This document shows, in pieces, positions 41,350-50,690 of a stretch of DNA of 64,000 nt; position 1 is the stretch's first letter, and each line of letters begins with the position of its first letter. Source of the DNA: Bin87 sp965116785 (GTDB lineage Bacteria > Chloroflexota > Dehalococcoidia > Lucifugimonadales > UBA3495); contig OZ220731.1 of the NCBI GenBank assembly GCA_965116785.1, positions 1,302,001 to 1,366,000 of the forward strand, read 5' to 3'. Below the pieces are notes generated by a model. The model saw only the letters and a list, made by a program, of their open reading frames with translations, searched no databases and was not told the DNA's origin. The translations under genes were made by a program, and so were the position numbers.

Positions 41350-44300
41350 TTCCGCTACAGGCAACCTGCTGGACGAACTGGCCAAACTGCCCCCGGCAGT
41401 GGCCGAAGCCTACCAGGCCGTCGCCGACGCCATGGCCGAGTCCTTCAGCGACGAGGAAACGGCTTTGTGGGCCCGTGAGGGCGTCGCAATCGGCACCCAG
41501 ACCGTCCGGTCATGGGAATCTGCGGTCGAGTACTACCGCGTGAGCCCGGAGGTGGCCCGGTCCCTCGCCTTCGCCTCATTCATGCAGTGGGCGCGATGCG
41601 GGACCTATCTATCCCAGGACTCGCCGACCCTGGCGGTCGCCTTCTTCAAGGCCAGCCCATCCATCGTCACCAATCTCCGGCCCCAGTACATCCCGCGCTG
41701 GGCGGGCCTGGGCCGCTCGCTCTACAAGGGCACCTGGAAATCGAGCACACTGGCGGCCCGGTTCTTCGAGGTTAGCCCCGACCTGGTGCGCAACCTCCCC
41801 TTCTGGGACGTGGAAGTGTTCGCGTCACTTATTGAGGCGCTGTCGTACAAGTCGTACGATGTCGCGGCAGAGTGCCTGATTCTGGGGCGAGACGTCCTGC
41901 CGGCCATGGGACGCGAGCGCGAGGCTTTCCTGTCCATGTCCCGCGCTCTGACCGACAGCAGTTGGCGCGAGGTCAAGGCCTGCCTGGAGATGGCTCCCCG
42001 CGCGCTGCAGCACGTCGAAGAGGGGCAGACCGGCCGGTTCCTGCGCCTTGGCGAAAAGCTCGCCAAGATGGGCCTGCGCGACACCTCCCGCTTCCTCTAC
42101 GACGGCGCCCAGGCTCTTTCCCACGTTTCCGCCGGCTCCCAAGGCCACATCCTTGATCTCTGCGATGGCCTGTTGGCCAGCACGCCGGACGCGGTGCCGC
42201 CTTTCCTCAAGAGCCTCGACCCGGTGCTCAACCGGATCACCCTGCAGCAGCTGGACCAGTGGTACCAGCACGGCGTCGAACTGCTCAACGAGAACCCAGA
42301 AAGCGGTATCGCCTTCTTCAAGATCGAATCCAACACTTCTGAGTCCATGCTGGAAACCCTCTCTTCCAGCCTGGATCTGGAGCGGGTCAAGGGCATCATG
42401 CGCCTCTACACCCGCGCCCTGTCCGGCGAGAACATCGAGGTGCTCAGCACCGCGGAACTCGTCCGCAAACAGATCGGTTGGGTCGACCAGGATACCGCCT
42501 CCACGGACGGGACCAAGGTCTATCTGCCACCGGTGATCGACAACTACAACGACAAATCGCAGAATTTCGCCTGGTTCAAGGTCGTGGCCACGCACCAGGT
42601 GTCCCACCTGGAGTTCGGCAGCTTCCAGTTTGAATTCCCGCGCCCGGCCAACGTGTTCGACGACCGCCGGTTCCAGGCTGAGGAAGCCATCCAGGCGCGC
42701 ATCGAAGCCATCCGCACCGCCACCGCTGAGCATTTCCAACTGATGGACTCCGACACCGTTCCCTCCATAGAAATCGGTGACGGGTCCGGGCCCGGCGGCA
42801 CCATGCGCGTCTACACCGACATCGGACGCTTCCTGGCCCTGTTCGAAGACCGCCGCATGGCGTTCGACCTGTTCAGCGTCCTCGAAGACTGCCGGCTGGA
42901 CTACCGCATCAAAACCGAGTACCCCGGCATCCGCCGGCCGGCGCTTGACGTGCAAGGCGACGCTCTCACGCAGAGGCCTCGCATCGAGGAGCTGCCGCTA
43001 CAGGAAGCCCTGATCGAGTTGTTGGTCCACATGAGCCTAGACCGCTTTGAGGGCCTCCCCGTGCCGCAGGACTATCGAGAAGAAGCATTCATGCTCGCTC
43101 GCATCATGCACCGCCTGCGCACCGTCCGGTCGTCCATCGAGGACACCGCCGAGGCCGCTTTGCGTGCCTACGAGATCATCTCCCGCCTCCAGAACCAGCA
43201 GGAGCCGGAGGATGAATTCCAGCCCGAAGACCTAGACGAGCCCGGCGAATTCTCGGAGGAAGAGTACCAGGCCTTGCTCGACAAGTTGCAGGCACAGATG
43301 AGCGAGCAGGAGGGCGAACAGGGTGAGGGCGATCCGTACGAATCGCCAGAGCCCGTCGAATACCGCGGCGACTTCAAACCGGAGATGGTACAGCTGCTCA
43401 CCAAGCTGCAGATGGACCAAAGCGAGATGGGCGACGCTGAACCCATGACCCAGGAGGAACTCGAGCAGTTGCTCCAGGACAGCGCGGAGCTCGAATTGGA
43501 CGCCCAGGAGGGCGATGTCGACCAGAGTATGGCAATGTTCGCCCAGAACATCATGAAGGAAGCCGGCGTTCCCCCGCCTTCCAACGACCCGGGGAAGGGC
43601 TACGGCCCCATTCTCCACGACGATGACGCCGGCGGCGAGCTGGAAGCGTTGGAACCCAAGACGTTCGTCTACGACGAGTGGGACTTCCGCGCCAACGACT
43701 ACAAGCCCCGGTGGTGCATCGTCAAGGAAAAGATCCTCGACGAGGGCGACCCGAACTTCTACAACGATTCCCTTCGTAACTACGCCTCGCTGTTGGCGCA
43801 TATCAAGCGGCAGTTCGAGCTGATCATGCCGGAGACCTGGCGGAAGACCTACCGCCTCATCGACGGCGAGGACATCGACCTGAACTCGGCTCTGGAAGCG
43901 TGGGCCGACCTCCGCATGAACGTGCCGCCGGACGAGAAGATCTACTGGCGCCGCAACCGCGTTGAGCGTGACGTAGCCGTGGTCTTCCTGTTGGACATGT
44001 CAGCGTCGACCGCCGAGGCCATCGACGAGGGCCGGCACTCCGTGGACGACCGGGACGCCCCGGACGACCCGGTGGAGTACATGGTCTGGCTCCGCCGCCG
44101 CCGCGAAGGCCTGGTGCGCCGCCACTACAAGCGGATCATCGACCTGGAGCGCGAGAGCTGCGCCCTCCTGATCAACGCCCTGGAGTCCATTGGGGACACC
44201 TACGGCATCTACGGCTTCTCCGGCTATGGCCGCGAAAACGTGGAGTTCTACGTGATCAAGGACATCGACGAGCAGTTCAACGACAAGATCAAGCGGCGCA

Positions 44301-44530
44301 TCGACAAGGTGACTCCACTGCACGCCACCCGCATGGGTTCAGCCATCCGTCACGCCATCACCAAGCTGGAAAATCAGGACGCGGCGACCAAGATCATGTT
44401 CCTCATCAGCGACGGGAGGCCTCAGGACCGCGGTTACAGCCGCGAGGGCGTGGAGAAGGAGTACGCCGTCCACGACACGCACCAGGCCCTGCTGGAAGCC
44501 AAGCGCAAGGAAATAATCCCTTCTGCCTGA
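41342..44530 (+). CDS. NorD/CbbO-type VWA-domain protein, C-terminus cut by a frameshift
   Basis: The 1062-residue protein begins with about 350 residues of helical repeats (units such as AVAFFKASPSIV and AARFFEVSPDLV). Next come a THQVSHLEFGSF segment at about 416-427, an acidic Glu/Gln-rich region at about 610-740, and a C-terminal VWA domain with the MIDAS motif DMSAS at about residue 885 and SDGRP near residue 1021. It is the partner of the MoxR-class ATPase. The start is TTG 41342. The reading frame stops early at 44530; the normal C-terminal residues continue in the -1 frame to 44655. Confidence 0.9.
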   Translation: MTNSATGNLLDELAKLPPAVAEAYQAVADAMAESFSDEETALWAREGVAIGTQTVRSWESAVEYYRVSPEVARSLAFASFMQWARCGTYLSQDSPTLAVAFFKASPSIVTNLRPQYIPRWAGLGRSLYKGTWKSSTLAARFFEVSPDLVRNLPFWDVEVFASLIEALSYKSYDVAAECLILGRDVLPAMGREREAFLSMSRALTDSSWREVKACLEMAPRALQHVEEGQTGRFLRLGEKLAKMGLRDTSRFLYDGAQALSHVSAGSQGHILDLCDGLLASTPDAVPPFLKSLDPVLNRITLQQLDQWYQHGVELLNENPESGIAFFKIESNTSESMLETLSSSLDLERVKGIMRLYTRALSGENIEVLSTAELVRKQIGWVDQDTASTDGTKVYLPPVIDNYNDKSQNFAWFKVVATHQVSHLEFGSFQFEFPRPANVFDDRRFQAEEAIQARIEAIRTATAEHFQLMDSDTVPSIEIGDGSGPGGTMRVYTDIGRFLALFEDRRMAFDLFSVLEDCRLDYRIKTEYPGIRRPALDVQGDALTQRPRIEELPLQEALIELLVHMSLDRFEGLPVPQDYREEAFMLARIMHRLRTVRSSIEDTAEAALRAYEIISRLQNQQEPEDEFQPEDLDEPGEFSEEEYQALLDKLQAQMSEQEGEQGEGDPYESPEPVEYRGDFKPEMVQLLTKLQMDQSEMGDAEPMTQEELEQLLQDSAELELDAQEGDVDQSMAMFAQNIMKEAGVPPPSNDPGKGYGPILHDDDAGGELEALEPKTFVYDEWDFRANDYKPRWCIVKEKILDEGDPNFYNDSLRNYASLLAHIKRQFELIMPETWRKTYRLIDGEDIDLNSALEAWADLRMNVPPDEKIYWRRNRVERDVAVVFLLDMSASTAEAIDEGRHSVDDRDAPDDPVEYMVWLRRRREGLVRRHYKRIIDLERESCALLINALESIGDTYGIYGFSGYGRENVEFYVIKDIDEQFNDKIKRRIDKVTPLHATRMGSAIRHAITKLENQDAATKIMFLISDGRPQDRGYSREGVEKEYAVHDTHQALLEAKRKEIIPSA

Positions 44531-44655
44531 CCGTCGACAAGGCCGGTCACGACTACCTGAAGACCATGTGCGGCGACCTCAACTACGAAGTTCTGGACGA
44601 TATCTGGGCCCTGCCGGAACGGCTGCCCATGCTCTACAGGTCCCTGACCATGTAG
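44521..44655 (+). pseudogene. Out-of-frame C-terminal remnant of the VWA gene
   Basis: Read in frame from TTC 44521, this segment encodes FCLTVDKAGHDY, then YLKTMCGDLNYEVLDDIWAL and ERLPMLYRSLTM, closely matching the conserved NorD/CbbO C-terminus, and ends at TAG 44655. Preceding codons read ATAATCCCTTC where the family pattern (Gly-Ile-Ile-Pro-Phe) predicts one more base. A one-base deletion in the C run at 44518-44520 or a sequencing error explains it. No canonical slippery heptamer is seen. Confidence 0.85.
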
Positions 44656-44677
44656 ATCGCATCTGGGTAACACAAGC

Positions 44678-44709
44678 GAAAAGGGGCGAATGATCATTCG
44701 CCCCTTTTC
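44678..44709. terminator. Bidirectional terminator between VWA gene and cinA
   Basis: A perfect 16-bp inverted repeat GAAAAGGGGCGAATGA / TCATTCGCCCCTTTTC has a T-run on both strands (TTTTC). It lies 23 bp after the VWA remnant stop and 16 bp before the cinA stop, so it can serve both converging genes. Confidence 0.9.
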
Positions 44710-44725
44710 ATTGGTCATCGGCCGG

Positions 44726-45961
44726 TCAAGGCGCGACCTCAGTGATCAGTTTACGTAACTCCGTGAGCGCCGTGTTGCAGGACCGCCGCTTGATCACCAA
44801 CCGGCGCGGCGGCGTGCGCAGCGGAAACTCCCGCACGTCGTCCCCATGGGCGATCGCGATGTGAATCGTACCGGGCCGGTGTCCTTCAAGTTCCTGAGGA
44901 CCCAGCACTCCGGTCAACCCAATTCCAAAGTCGGCAGCCGTCGCGGATTGGGCAACTTGGGCCATGGAGTTCGCGGTCTGCTGGCTCACGACCCCATGGG
45001 TTTCCAGAACGCCCGAATCTACGCCCGATGCGACCATCGCATCGATTGTGTAGGCCACGTTGCCGCCCCGGTACCACTGGTTACTGTCCGGAGCCTCGGT
45101 GATCGTGTTGGCCAGGAAACCGCCGCTGACCGATTCCATGGTCGCCAGCGTCATGCTCCGGGAGACCAGTGCGGAGCCAACGGATAGCTCCGGCGTCTCG
45201 TCGTCGTAACCCCATACGTAGGGCGCCAGCCGGTCGTGGATAGCGTCTTCAATCGGCGCAATCATCTCCCGCGCGGCGGCCTCGTCGGCGGCGCGCGCGA
45301 TAATGCGCAGGTGGATCCCGTCTGCCTTGGAATAGATCCCGAGGTACGGGTTCTCCAGGCCGAAATATTCGTTCATTATCTCGTCCACCGACGCCTCACC
45401 CAGTCCCAGCGTCTTGATGTTGCGGGTGATGGTAACGTCAGCGTCAACGATTTCCTTCAGCCTGGCATCGATCTCGTCCTGCCACATGGCGCGGTTCTCA
45501 CCCGGCGGTCCGGGCATGCAAATGATGTGTTTCCCACCCCGCTGCGCCCACCATCCTGGCGCCGTGCCATTCCGGTTCGTGATGAATTCCGCTGACGGTA
45601 TCAGGTGGGCCTGCTTCACGTTGTGGGTCGGCATATCCTGGCCACGGTTCCGGAACCACTGTCTTAGGTTTTCCAGTTCCTGCTCCTGAACCACGGGCGT
45701 TTCGCCCAGCGCCGCCGCCACGGCCTCGCGAGTCAAATCATCCTGGGTGGGACCGAGTCCGCCGGTGGTGAAGATCATGTCGGAGCGTCGCCACCCCTGC
45801 ACGAACGCCTCGGTGAGCTTCGGCAGGTCGTCGCCAACGATGCTGACCCACTGGAGTTGGATACCCAGGGCGGGCAATCGGCCCGCAATCCAGCTGGCGT
45901 TGGTATCCGTCAACTCGCCCATCAGCAGTTCCGTGCCGACGGAGATAATCTCTGCCTTCAA
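44726..45961 (-). CDS. cinA: CinA family protein (nicotinamide-nucleotide amidase / competence-damage protein)
   Basis: The 411-residue protein has the N-terminal molybdopterin-binding-like domain (KAEIISVGTELLMGELTDTNASW at the start, IFTTGGLGPTQDDLTREAV near residue 62-80) and the C-terminal CinA amidohydrolase domain (LATMESVSGGFLANTI near residue 270). The usual AESCTGG reads MESVSGG here. TTG 45961 is chosen: it is five bases after GAGGAGG and begins the family's first strand. CinA recycles pyridine nucleotides. It overlaps no gene but follows the DUF4340 gene by 22 bp. Confidence 0.9.
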   Translation of the reverse strand: MKAEIISVGTELLMGELTDTNASWIAGRLPALGIQLQWVSIVGDDLPKLTEAFVQGWRRSDMIFTTGGLGPTQDDLTREAVAAALGETPVVQEQELENLRQWFRNRGQDMPTHNVKQAHLIPSAEFITNRNGTAPGWWAQRGGKHIICMPGPPGENRAMWQDEIDARLKEIVDADVTITRNIKTLGLGEASVDEIMNEYFGLENPYLGIYSKADGIHLRIIARAADEAAAREMIAPIEDAIHDRLAPYVWGYDDETPELSVGSALVSRSMTLATMESVSGGFLANTITEAPDSNQWYRGGNVAYTIDAMVASGVDSGVLETHGVVSQQTANSMAQVAQSATAADFGIGLTGVLGPQELEGHRPGTIHIAIAHGDDVREFPLRTPPRRLVIKRRSCNTALTELRKLITEVAP

Positions 45962-45983
45962 AATAGCCTCCTCAGCGGCCCGG

Positions 45984-47096
45984 CTATGGGCAGTTGTATG
46001 GTCTTTCGGTCGGGGGATCCTCAACCAGGCAGAAAGTTCGTTCCGCTCTCACCCGGTTCACTACGTAAACGATCGGATCATCCGGCAACCCGGCGTAATG
46101 CACCAGCACCTGCGTGTTGCCGGCGTCGTCCAGGAATGGTTGCCCGTCCTGGTCCACCTCAGTGTGCCCGCCGCCGATGTAGAACTCGTGCATCTTCTCG
46201 TGGGTTTTGATTCGCACCCGGGTCATCGGCGGTTGCAACCCGTATTGTGGGTCGTTCGCGCCGTCCTCCTCGATGTGCCATCCTCCCGGCGTGTCGGGTC
46301 CGCCCGGTTTGCTGGGTTGACCGAACCATTGCAGTTGAGAGAGCCACCACTCCGGTTCCACAACGGCTTGCTGGTCGTCTCCGACGGTAACCGACCAGGA
46401 GCGCACACTCGCTTCCGGTGCGTAGGTCACCGTGACTCCGTCGTGAGTGATCTCCAGTTCCTGGATGTCGCGGAACTCTTCCTCGTAAAAATACCCCAAT
46501 TCCAGCGGGGGCGGAATCACCGGCGGGCTGACCGCCAGGCAGTTCACCACGCGCCTCCACACCTCGGGCACCGTGAGCAGTTGTGAGTCGCCCACCAGTC
46601 GCATGTAGCTGTAACCCTCGTCCGGCGTCAGGTTGCCCAGCCAGAATTCGTAGGCCAGCCCGGTTTCCTCGGTTATCGTGATGACCGTCTCGGGCGGGTC
46701 GAGACCGTATTGCGCCGGATTTTCGATGGTCTCACCCAGCACGCGGTTGACCCTGGGACCACTCAGCAGGAGGGGAGTGCCGGCCCACCGGGCCTGATAT
46801 ACCTCCTCCCGCTCGTCGCCATCCACGATGAACCATTTACCCCGGCCCAGGTCTTTGTCGTAAGACACGGTTTGTTCTTCGCCAGTGAGCGGAATGGTCG
46901 CGTCGGAACATTCGATGGACCCGCCCGCCGCGCTCCGGTTCGTCACCTCTACGTGGACGATCGCGTCGTCGTCAATCCGCCACGCCCACGGCTCTTCCTC
47001 GCGTGGGGGATCCTGATCCCAAGGCTTGAACCACAGCGCCAACGCACCAAACAGCGCCAGCACGAACACGAGCAGGATGGTCAAACGGATGTTCAT
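45984..47096 (-). CDS. DUF4340 domain protein of a Gld-type ABC export module
   Basis: The 370-residue protein has one N-terminal membrane helix (residues about 5-25) and a large extracytoplasmic beta-rich part. The features NRVLGETIENPAQYGLDPP near residue 117-135 and VTITEETGLAYEFWLGN near residue 138-154 identify DUF4340. Such proteins sit with GldA/F/G-like ABC transporters. It is 55 bp downstream of the GldG-like gene on the same strand. Function is unknown beyond this association. Confidence 0.88.
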   Translation of the reverse strand: MNIRLTILLVFVLALFGALALWFKPWDQDPPREEEPWAWRIDDDAIVHVEVTNRSAAGGSIECSDATIPLTGEEQTVSYDKDLGRGKWFIVDGDEREEVYQARWAGTPLLLSGPRVNRVLGETIENPAQYGLDPPETVITITEETGLAYEFWLGNLTPDEGYSYMRLVGDSQLLTVPEVWRRVVNCLAVSPPVIPPPLELGYFYEEEFRDIQELEITHDGVTVTYAPEASVRSWSVTVGDDQQAVVEPEWWLSQLQWFGQPSKPGGPDTPGGWHIEEDGANDPQYGLQPPMTRVRIKTHEKMHEFYIGGGHTEVDQDGQPFLDDAGNTQVLVHYAGLPDDPIVYVVNRVRAERTFCLVEDPPTERPYNCP

Positions 47097-47151
47097 CGCC
47101 TGATGTTCACTCTGTCCGTCCGGCCGTGGCCAGAAAACTGGACGCCCCGCG

Positions 47152-48945
47152 CTACCGGCGAACCCACCAAACCATGACCGCCATGATGCCCATCAATCCG
47201 GGCAATAGCAGCCAGGTCGAGAACCGCACGAAGTTGAACTCGTTCTCGTCCAGGTTCCACTCACGGTAGACGAACTCCCGGTCGCGAATGGATACGAGCG
47301 AGAAGTCGCCCATCAGGTAGTTCGCCGAGTTCAGGAACAGCGCCGCACTCGATCCCCGGTCCACGTTGCGGTTCGAAATGAAATCAGAGTCCCCGAACAC
47401 CACCATGCTCGCGATTTCGTTATCCGGCGGCCGGGCGGTCGGCGCAGCCCCGCCCACGGGAGCGATGATGTCCAGGTAGACTGCCGGGAAATAAACCCGC
47501 TGCGGGTCTTCATCCACCGGGTCCACGCGCTCGATGTCGTCGATGAGGCGAGCCGACGGGGTGGTCGCGGCAATGGGACGCGGCCGCCGCGTGTCGGTCT
47601 CTTCCAGAATTGGCTCGACCGCCGCCGCGCCCGGCATGAACGCCACGTTCAGCGGCTGTCCCCGGGGAGCCACAATTTCCGGCGGGGCCTGCGGGTTGTA
47701 GATCCCCACTCGCAACGTGCGCGGCGCGTTGGGCTGCGAACCCTCGACGTCGCGTATGTAGCTGTCGGTGACGATCACGCCCCAGAAAGCCAGGAACGCC
47801 CGGAAGGTGTCGTGTGTGTCCGGCTCGGCCAGGAAGATGACCCTTGCCGCCTCCCGGCGCGGCTCACCGTCGGGGTACCGCCCGGACATGTAGTAATTCA
47901 AGGCGTCAAGGTGCGCCGTCGGAAGCTCACCGGATGGGCCGGCGATCACCACTAGCGCGGCGTCGTCGGGCACCGCCACGTTTTCGTCAACCGGGGACCA
48001 GGGCAGGGTCTCCACCTGGTAGTTGTCCACTTCCAACCCTTCGCGAATCTTGAGGTAGCCGTCCTCAGCCTCCCGGGTGATATCACGCTCTCCATGACCG
48101 CTCAGGAAATAAACCTTCTTTCGCTGTGTTTCGGTCGCCACCAGCAGAGCGGTGTACAAATCCTGTTCCAGCCGGCTGTAAACCTGGTCGGTAGGCTGGA
48201 CCAGATCAATGATGTCCGTGCCCACCGCCGAAACCGCCAGCGTCTCATACGCCGTCACCCCCTGGCTGCGCGCCAGGTCGGCTTCCTTCTGCGGGTCAAT
48301 GAATTGGTAGGTGAAATTCCCGCTGCGTCGCGCGAACTCGCCCAGGGTGGTTTCGACTTTGCCCTGCCTGGTCAGCATCTCGATGTTGGGTATTTGGTCA
48401 GGGTAGTAGGCCGTTACGCTGATCGGGCGATCCAGCGCATCCAGCAGGTCGCGGCTGCGTTGCGCCAACGAAAACTGGTTGGTCGCCGTGGTGTCGGACC
48501 GCAGATGATTTTCGAATGCCACGTAGTTGATCAGCGCAACCAGTCCAAAGAATGCGGCGGTCATGATCACCGTGTTGACCCCATACCGCCCCGTCCGGCT
48601 GAAAAACGCGGCCAGCACCTGGCTGAAATATGACAGCCCAACCAGCAGTACCAACACCGCGCCGATGCCAATGACGATGCCGCCGTACAGCTTCAGAGAA
48701 CCGATGAACGCCAGCAGCACCGCGCCCACGATCAGGCCGATGACACCGGCTATGAGTATCGGCGCGTAAAAAACCGCGATCAGATCGAACGCCGGCTCTA
48801 TGAAGGAAAACAGCGTTCGCGACTGCTCTCGCAGCGCCTCCGGCTGCTCGCCGGAATCGCCGCCGTCTCCGGCATCGGGCTGACGGTCGCGTCCTCTGCG
48901 CCGGCGCCAATCTCGGGGCCCGTCGCCTATGCGCTGTTGGCTCAT
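47152..48945 (-). CDS. GldG-family ABC-transport auxiliary protein
   Basis: The 597-residue protein has an Arg/Asp-rich cytoplasmic start, several membrane helices between about 45 and 150, a large extracytoplasmic domain with DLLDALDRPISVTAYYPDQ, KVYFLSGHGERDI and VVFGDSDFISN, and a final membrane helix at about 575-595. This is the GldG/DUF4350-like auxiliary pattern of uncharacterised gliding-type ABC systems. It ends 55 bp before DUF4340 and begins one base after the permease stop. Confidence 0.88.
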   Translation of the reverse strand: MSQQRIGDGPRDWRRRRGRDRQPDAGDGGDSGEQPEALREQSRTLFSFIEPAFDLIAVFYAPILIAGVIGLIVGAVLLAFIGSLKLYGGIVIGIGAVLVLLVGLSYFSQVLAAFFSRTGRYGVNTVIMTAAFFGLVALINYVAFENHLRSDTTATNQFSLAQRSRDLLDALDRPISVTAYYPDQIPNIEMLTRQGKVETTLGEFARRSGNFTYQFIDPQKEADLARSQGVTAYETLAVSAVGTDIIDLVQPTDQVYSRLEQDLYTALLVATETQRKKVYFLSGHGERDITREAEDGYLKIREGLEVDNYQVETLPWSPVDENVAVPDDAALVVIAGPSGELPTAHLDALNYYMSGRYPDGEPRREAARVIFLAEPDTHDTFRAFLAFWGVIVTDSYIRDVEGSQPNAPRTLRVGIYNPQAPPEIVAPRGQPLNVAFMPGAAAVEPILEETDTRRPRPIAATTPSARLIDDIERVDPVDEDPQRVYFPAVYLDIIAPVGGAAPTARPPDNEIASMVVFGDSDFISNRNVDRGSSAALFLNSANYLMGDFSLVSIRDREFVYREWNLDENEFNFVRFSTWLLLPGLMGIMAVMVWWVRR

Positions 48946-48946
48946 G

Positions 48947-49660
48947 TTACCTCCAGCGCCGCGACTCCAGCGCGCGTATCGACAGGAATAGGAACAACGC
49001 AGTCACCGTCACGAAATAGACGATGTGCGTCGAATCGATGATCCCACGGTCGAAGTCGTTGAAGTGGCTGGTGAAACCCAACTGGTTGAATATCGTGGCC
49101 CAGACGCCCGTCACCACGTCGCCGATGAACGACGTGGCGTACAGCACGATGAGGATCCCGGTGCCCACCACTGCGGCGATGATCTGGTTGCTGGTCAGTG
49201 TGGAGGTCAGGATGCCCACGGACAGCGCGGCCGCTCCATACAGGATCAACCCCAGGTACCCGGAGTAAATCGGTCCCGGGTCCGGCGTCGCGAAAACCAA
49301 CAACAGAATTACATAATAGGAGGTGAGAGCCAGCAAGAACAGCAGGAACACGAAACTCGCCAGGTATTTGCCAAGTATCACTTCCCAGTCTCGTACCGGC
49401 GAGGTGAGGAGCAGTTCTATCGTCCCGAGTTTCTGCTCCTCCGCCAGCAGACGCATCGTCAGCGCCGGCGCCAGGGGTATCAGCAGGAATGTCGCGCCCT
49501 GGAAGAAATTGCTTAGTGACGCTTCGGGGAAGGGGTTACCCAGGTCACGAACGAAGAAAAACCCGCTCAGCGCCATGAAGATGAGCGCCACAATGTACGC
49601 CACGGGGCTGCTGAAGTAGATCTGGATTTCCTTGAACGCCACCGCGCGGATGGTTCGCAT
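48947..49660 (-). CDS. ABC-2 type permease (GldF-like)
   Basis: The 237-residue membrane protein has six hydrophobic helices. It has the family's EIQIYFSSPVAYIVALIFMA start, LAEEQKLGTIELLLTSPV near residue 68-85 between helices, and DWEVILGKYLASF. This is the permease of ABC-2 exporters of the NosY/GldF type. It is placed between the ATPase gene (16 bp upstream) and the GldG-like gene. Confidence 0.92.
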   Translation of the reverse strand: MRTIRAVAFKEIQIYFSSPVAYIVALIFMALSGFFFVRDLGNPFPEASLSNFFQGATFLLIPLAPALTMRLLAEEQKLGTIELLLTSPVRDWEVILGKYLASFVFLLFLLALTSYYVILLLVFATPDPGPIYSGYLGLILYGAAALSVGILTSTLTSNQIIAAVVGTGILIVLYATSFIGDVVTGVWATIFNQLGFTSHFNDFDRGIIDSTHIVYFVTVTALFLFLSIRALESRRWR

Positions 49661-49676
49661 CTTTAGTCCAGTCCCG

Positions 49677-50690
49677 CTACTCTACGTCGTCTTCTGCTGT
49701 TGTCACCCGCAGGAAAATCTCCTCCAGGCTCATGCTGCTCATCTGCATGCTCAGCAGGCTCCAACCGTTGCTCACCACCGTGCGCGAGATGTCGTCGCGC
49801 AGGTCCAACCCCTCCCGGAACTTGACGCGATAGGCGTTCACGCCGGGGCGAGGGTGGTGCGTCACCTCGGTCGCTCCGTGGATATTGCGCAGCACGGGCA
49901 GCACGTCTGCCGGCGGCCCACCGATCTCGACTTCCAGTTGGGCCACGCCGCGCAGATGCTGCGCCAGGTTGTTCGGGGTGTCGGCCGCTACGATGTGCCC
50001 CTCGTGGATGATCAAAACCCGCTCGCAGATCATGCTGACCTCCGGCAGGATATGGCTGCTCAGGACCACCGTCTGTTCCCGACCCAAGTCCTGGATCAAG
50101 CTGCGGGTCTCAACCACCTGGATAGGATCGATACCGATGGTGGGTTCGTCCAGCACCAGGACATCAGGCTCATGCAGGATTGCCTGCGCAATCCCGACAC
50201 GCTGCCGGAACCCCTTGGACAGCTTCCCGATAAGGGTCTTGCTGTAGTCCTCCAGACGGCAGACGTCAATCACGTCGTCAATCCGCCGGCGGATACTGCG
50301 GCCGTTCATGCCTCGCAGGGTGCCCATGTATTTCAGGTAGCTGGTCACCGTCATCTCGGTGTGCAGAGGCACTGACTCCGGAAGATAACCGACCCGTTTG
50401 CGTACTTCGAGGGATTTCTCCACAACGTCGTACCCGTCCAACGTGACGGTGCCGCGAGTCGGCGGCATGAACCCCGTCAGAATTCGCATGGTGGTCGTCT
50501 TGCCCGCGCCGTTGGGACCCAGGAATCCCAAGATCTCACCCCGCCGCACCGTGAAGTTCACGTTCTCCACCGCCGGCATAGGCCCGTAGTAATGGGTCAG
50601 GTCGCGGACCTCGATCATTGCATCGACGTCCGCCGTTTCCGTTACCGGATCCAACTCCAGGTCGGCTTGATTTTCTGCGTCTACGGCCAT
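49677..50690 (-). CDS. ABC transporter ATP-binding protein (GldA-like)
   Basis: The 337-residue ATPase has Walker A LGPNGAGKTTTMRIL near residue 62, the Q-loop VGYLPESVPLH, signature KLSKGFRQRVGIAQAIL near residue 157, Walker B VLVLDEPTIGIDP near residue 178, and a C-terminal regulatory extension of the CcmA/GldA type. ATG 50690 follows GGAA; two upstream in-frame ATGs add untypical residues. It drives the permease downstream. The promoter region faces the divergent S-adenosylmethionine decarboxylase gene. Confidence 0.92.
   Translation of the reverse strand: MAVDAENQADLELDPVTETADVDAMIEVRDLTHYYGPMPAVENVNFTVRRGEILGFLGPNGAGKTTTMRILTGFMPPTRGTVTLDGYDVVEKSLEVRKRVGYLPESVPLHTEMTVTSYLKYMGTLRGMNGRSIRRRIDDVIDVCRLEDYSKTLIGKLSKGFRQRVGIAQAILHEPDVLVLDEPTIGIDPIQVVETRSLIQDLGREQTVVLSSHILPEVSMICERVLIIHEGHIVAADTPNNLAQHLRGVAQLEVEIGGPPADVLPVLRNIHGATEVTHHPRPGVNAYRVKFREGLDLRDDISRTVVSNGWSLLSMQMSSMSLEEIFLRVTTAEDDVE

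Noticed and set aside
41825..42955. Long minus-strand open frame inside the VWA gene
   Set aside because: It lies wholly antisense to the conserved VWA protein and shows Val/Gly/Glu-rich low-quality sequence.
44505..44530. Programmed -1 frameshift in the VWA gene
   Set aside because: No canonical X XXY YYZ slippery heptamer and no obvious downstream pseudoknot; a point deletion or sequencing error is simpler.
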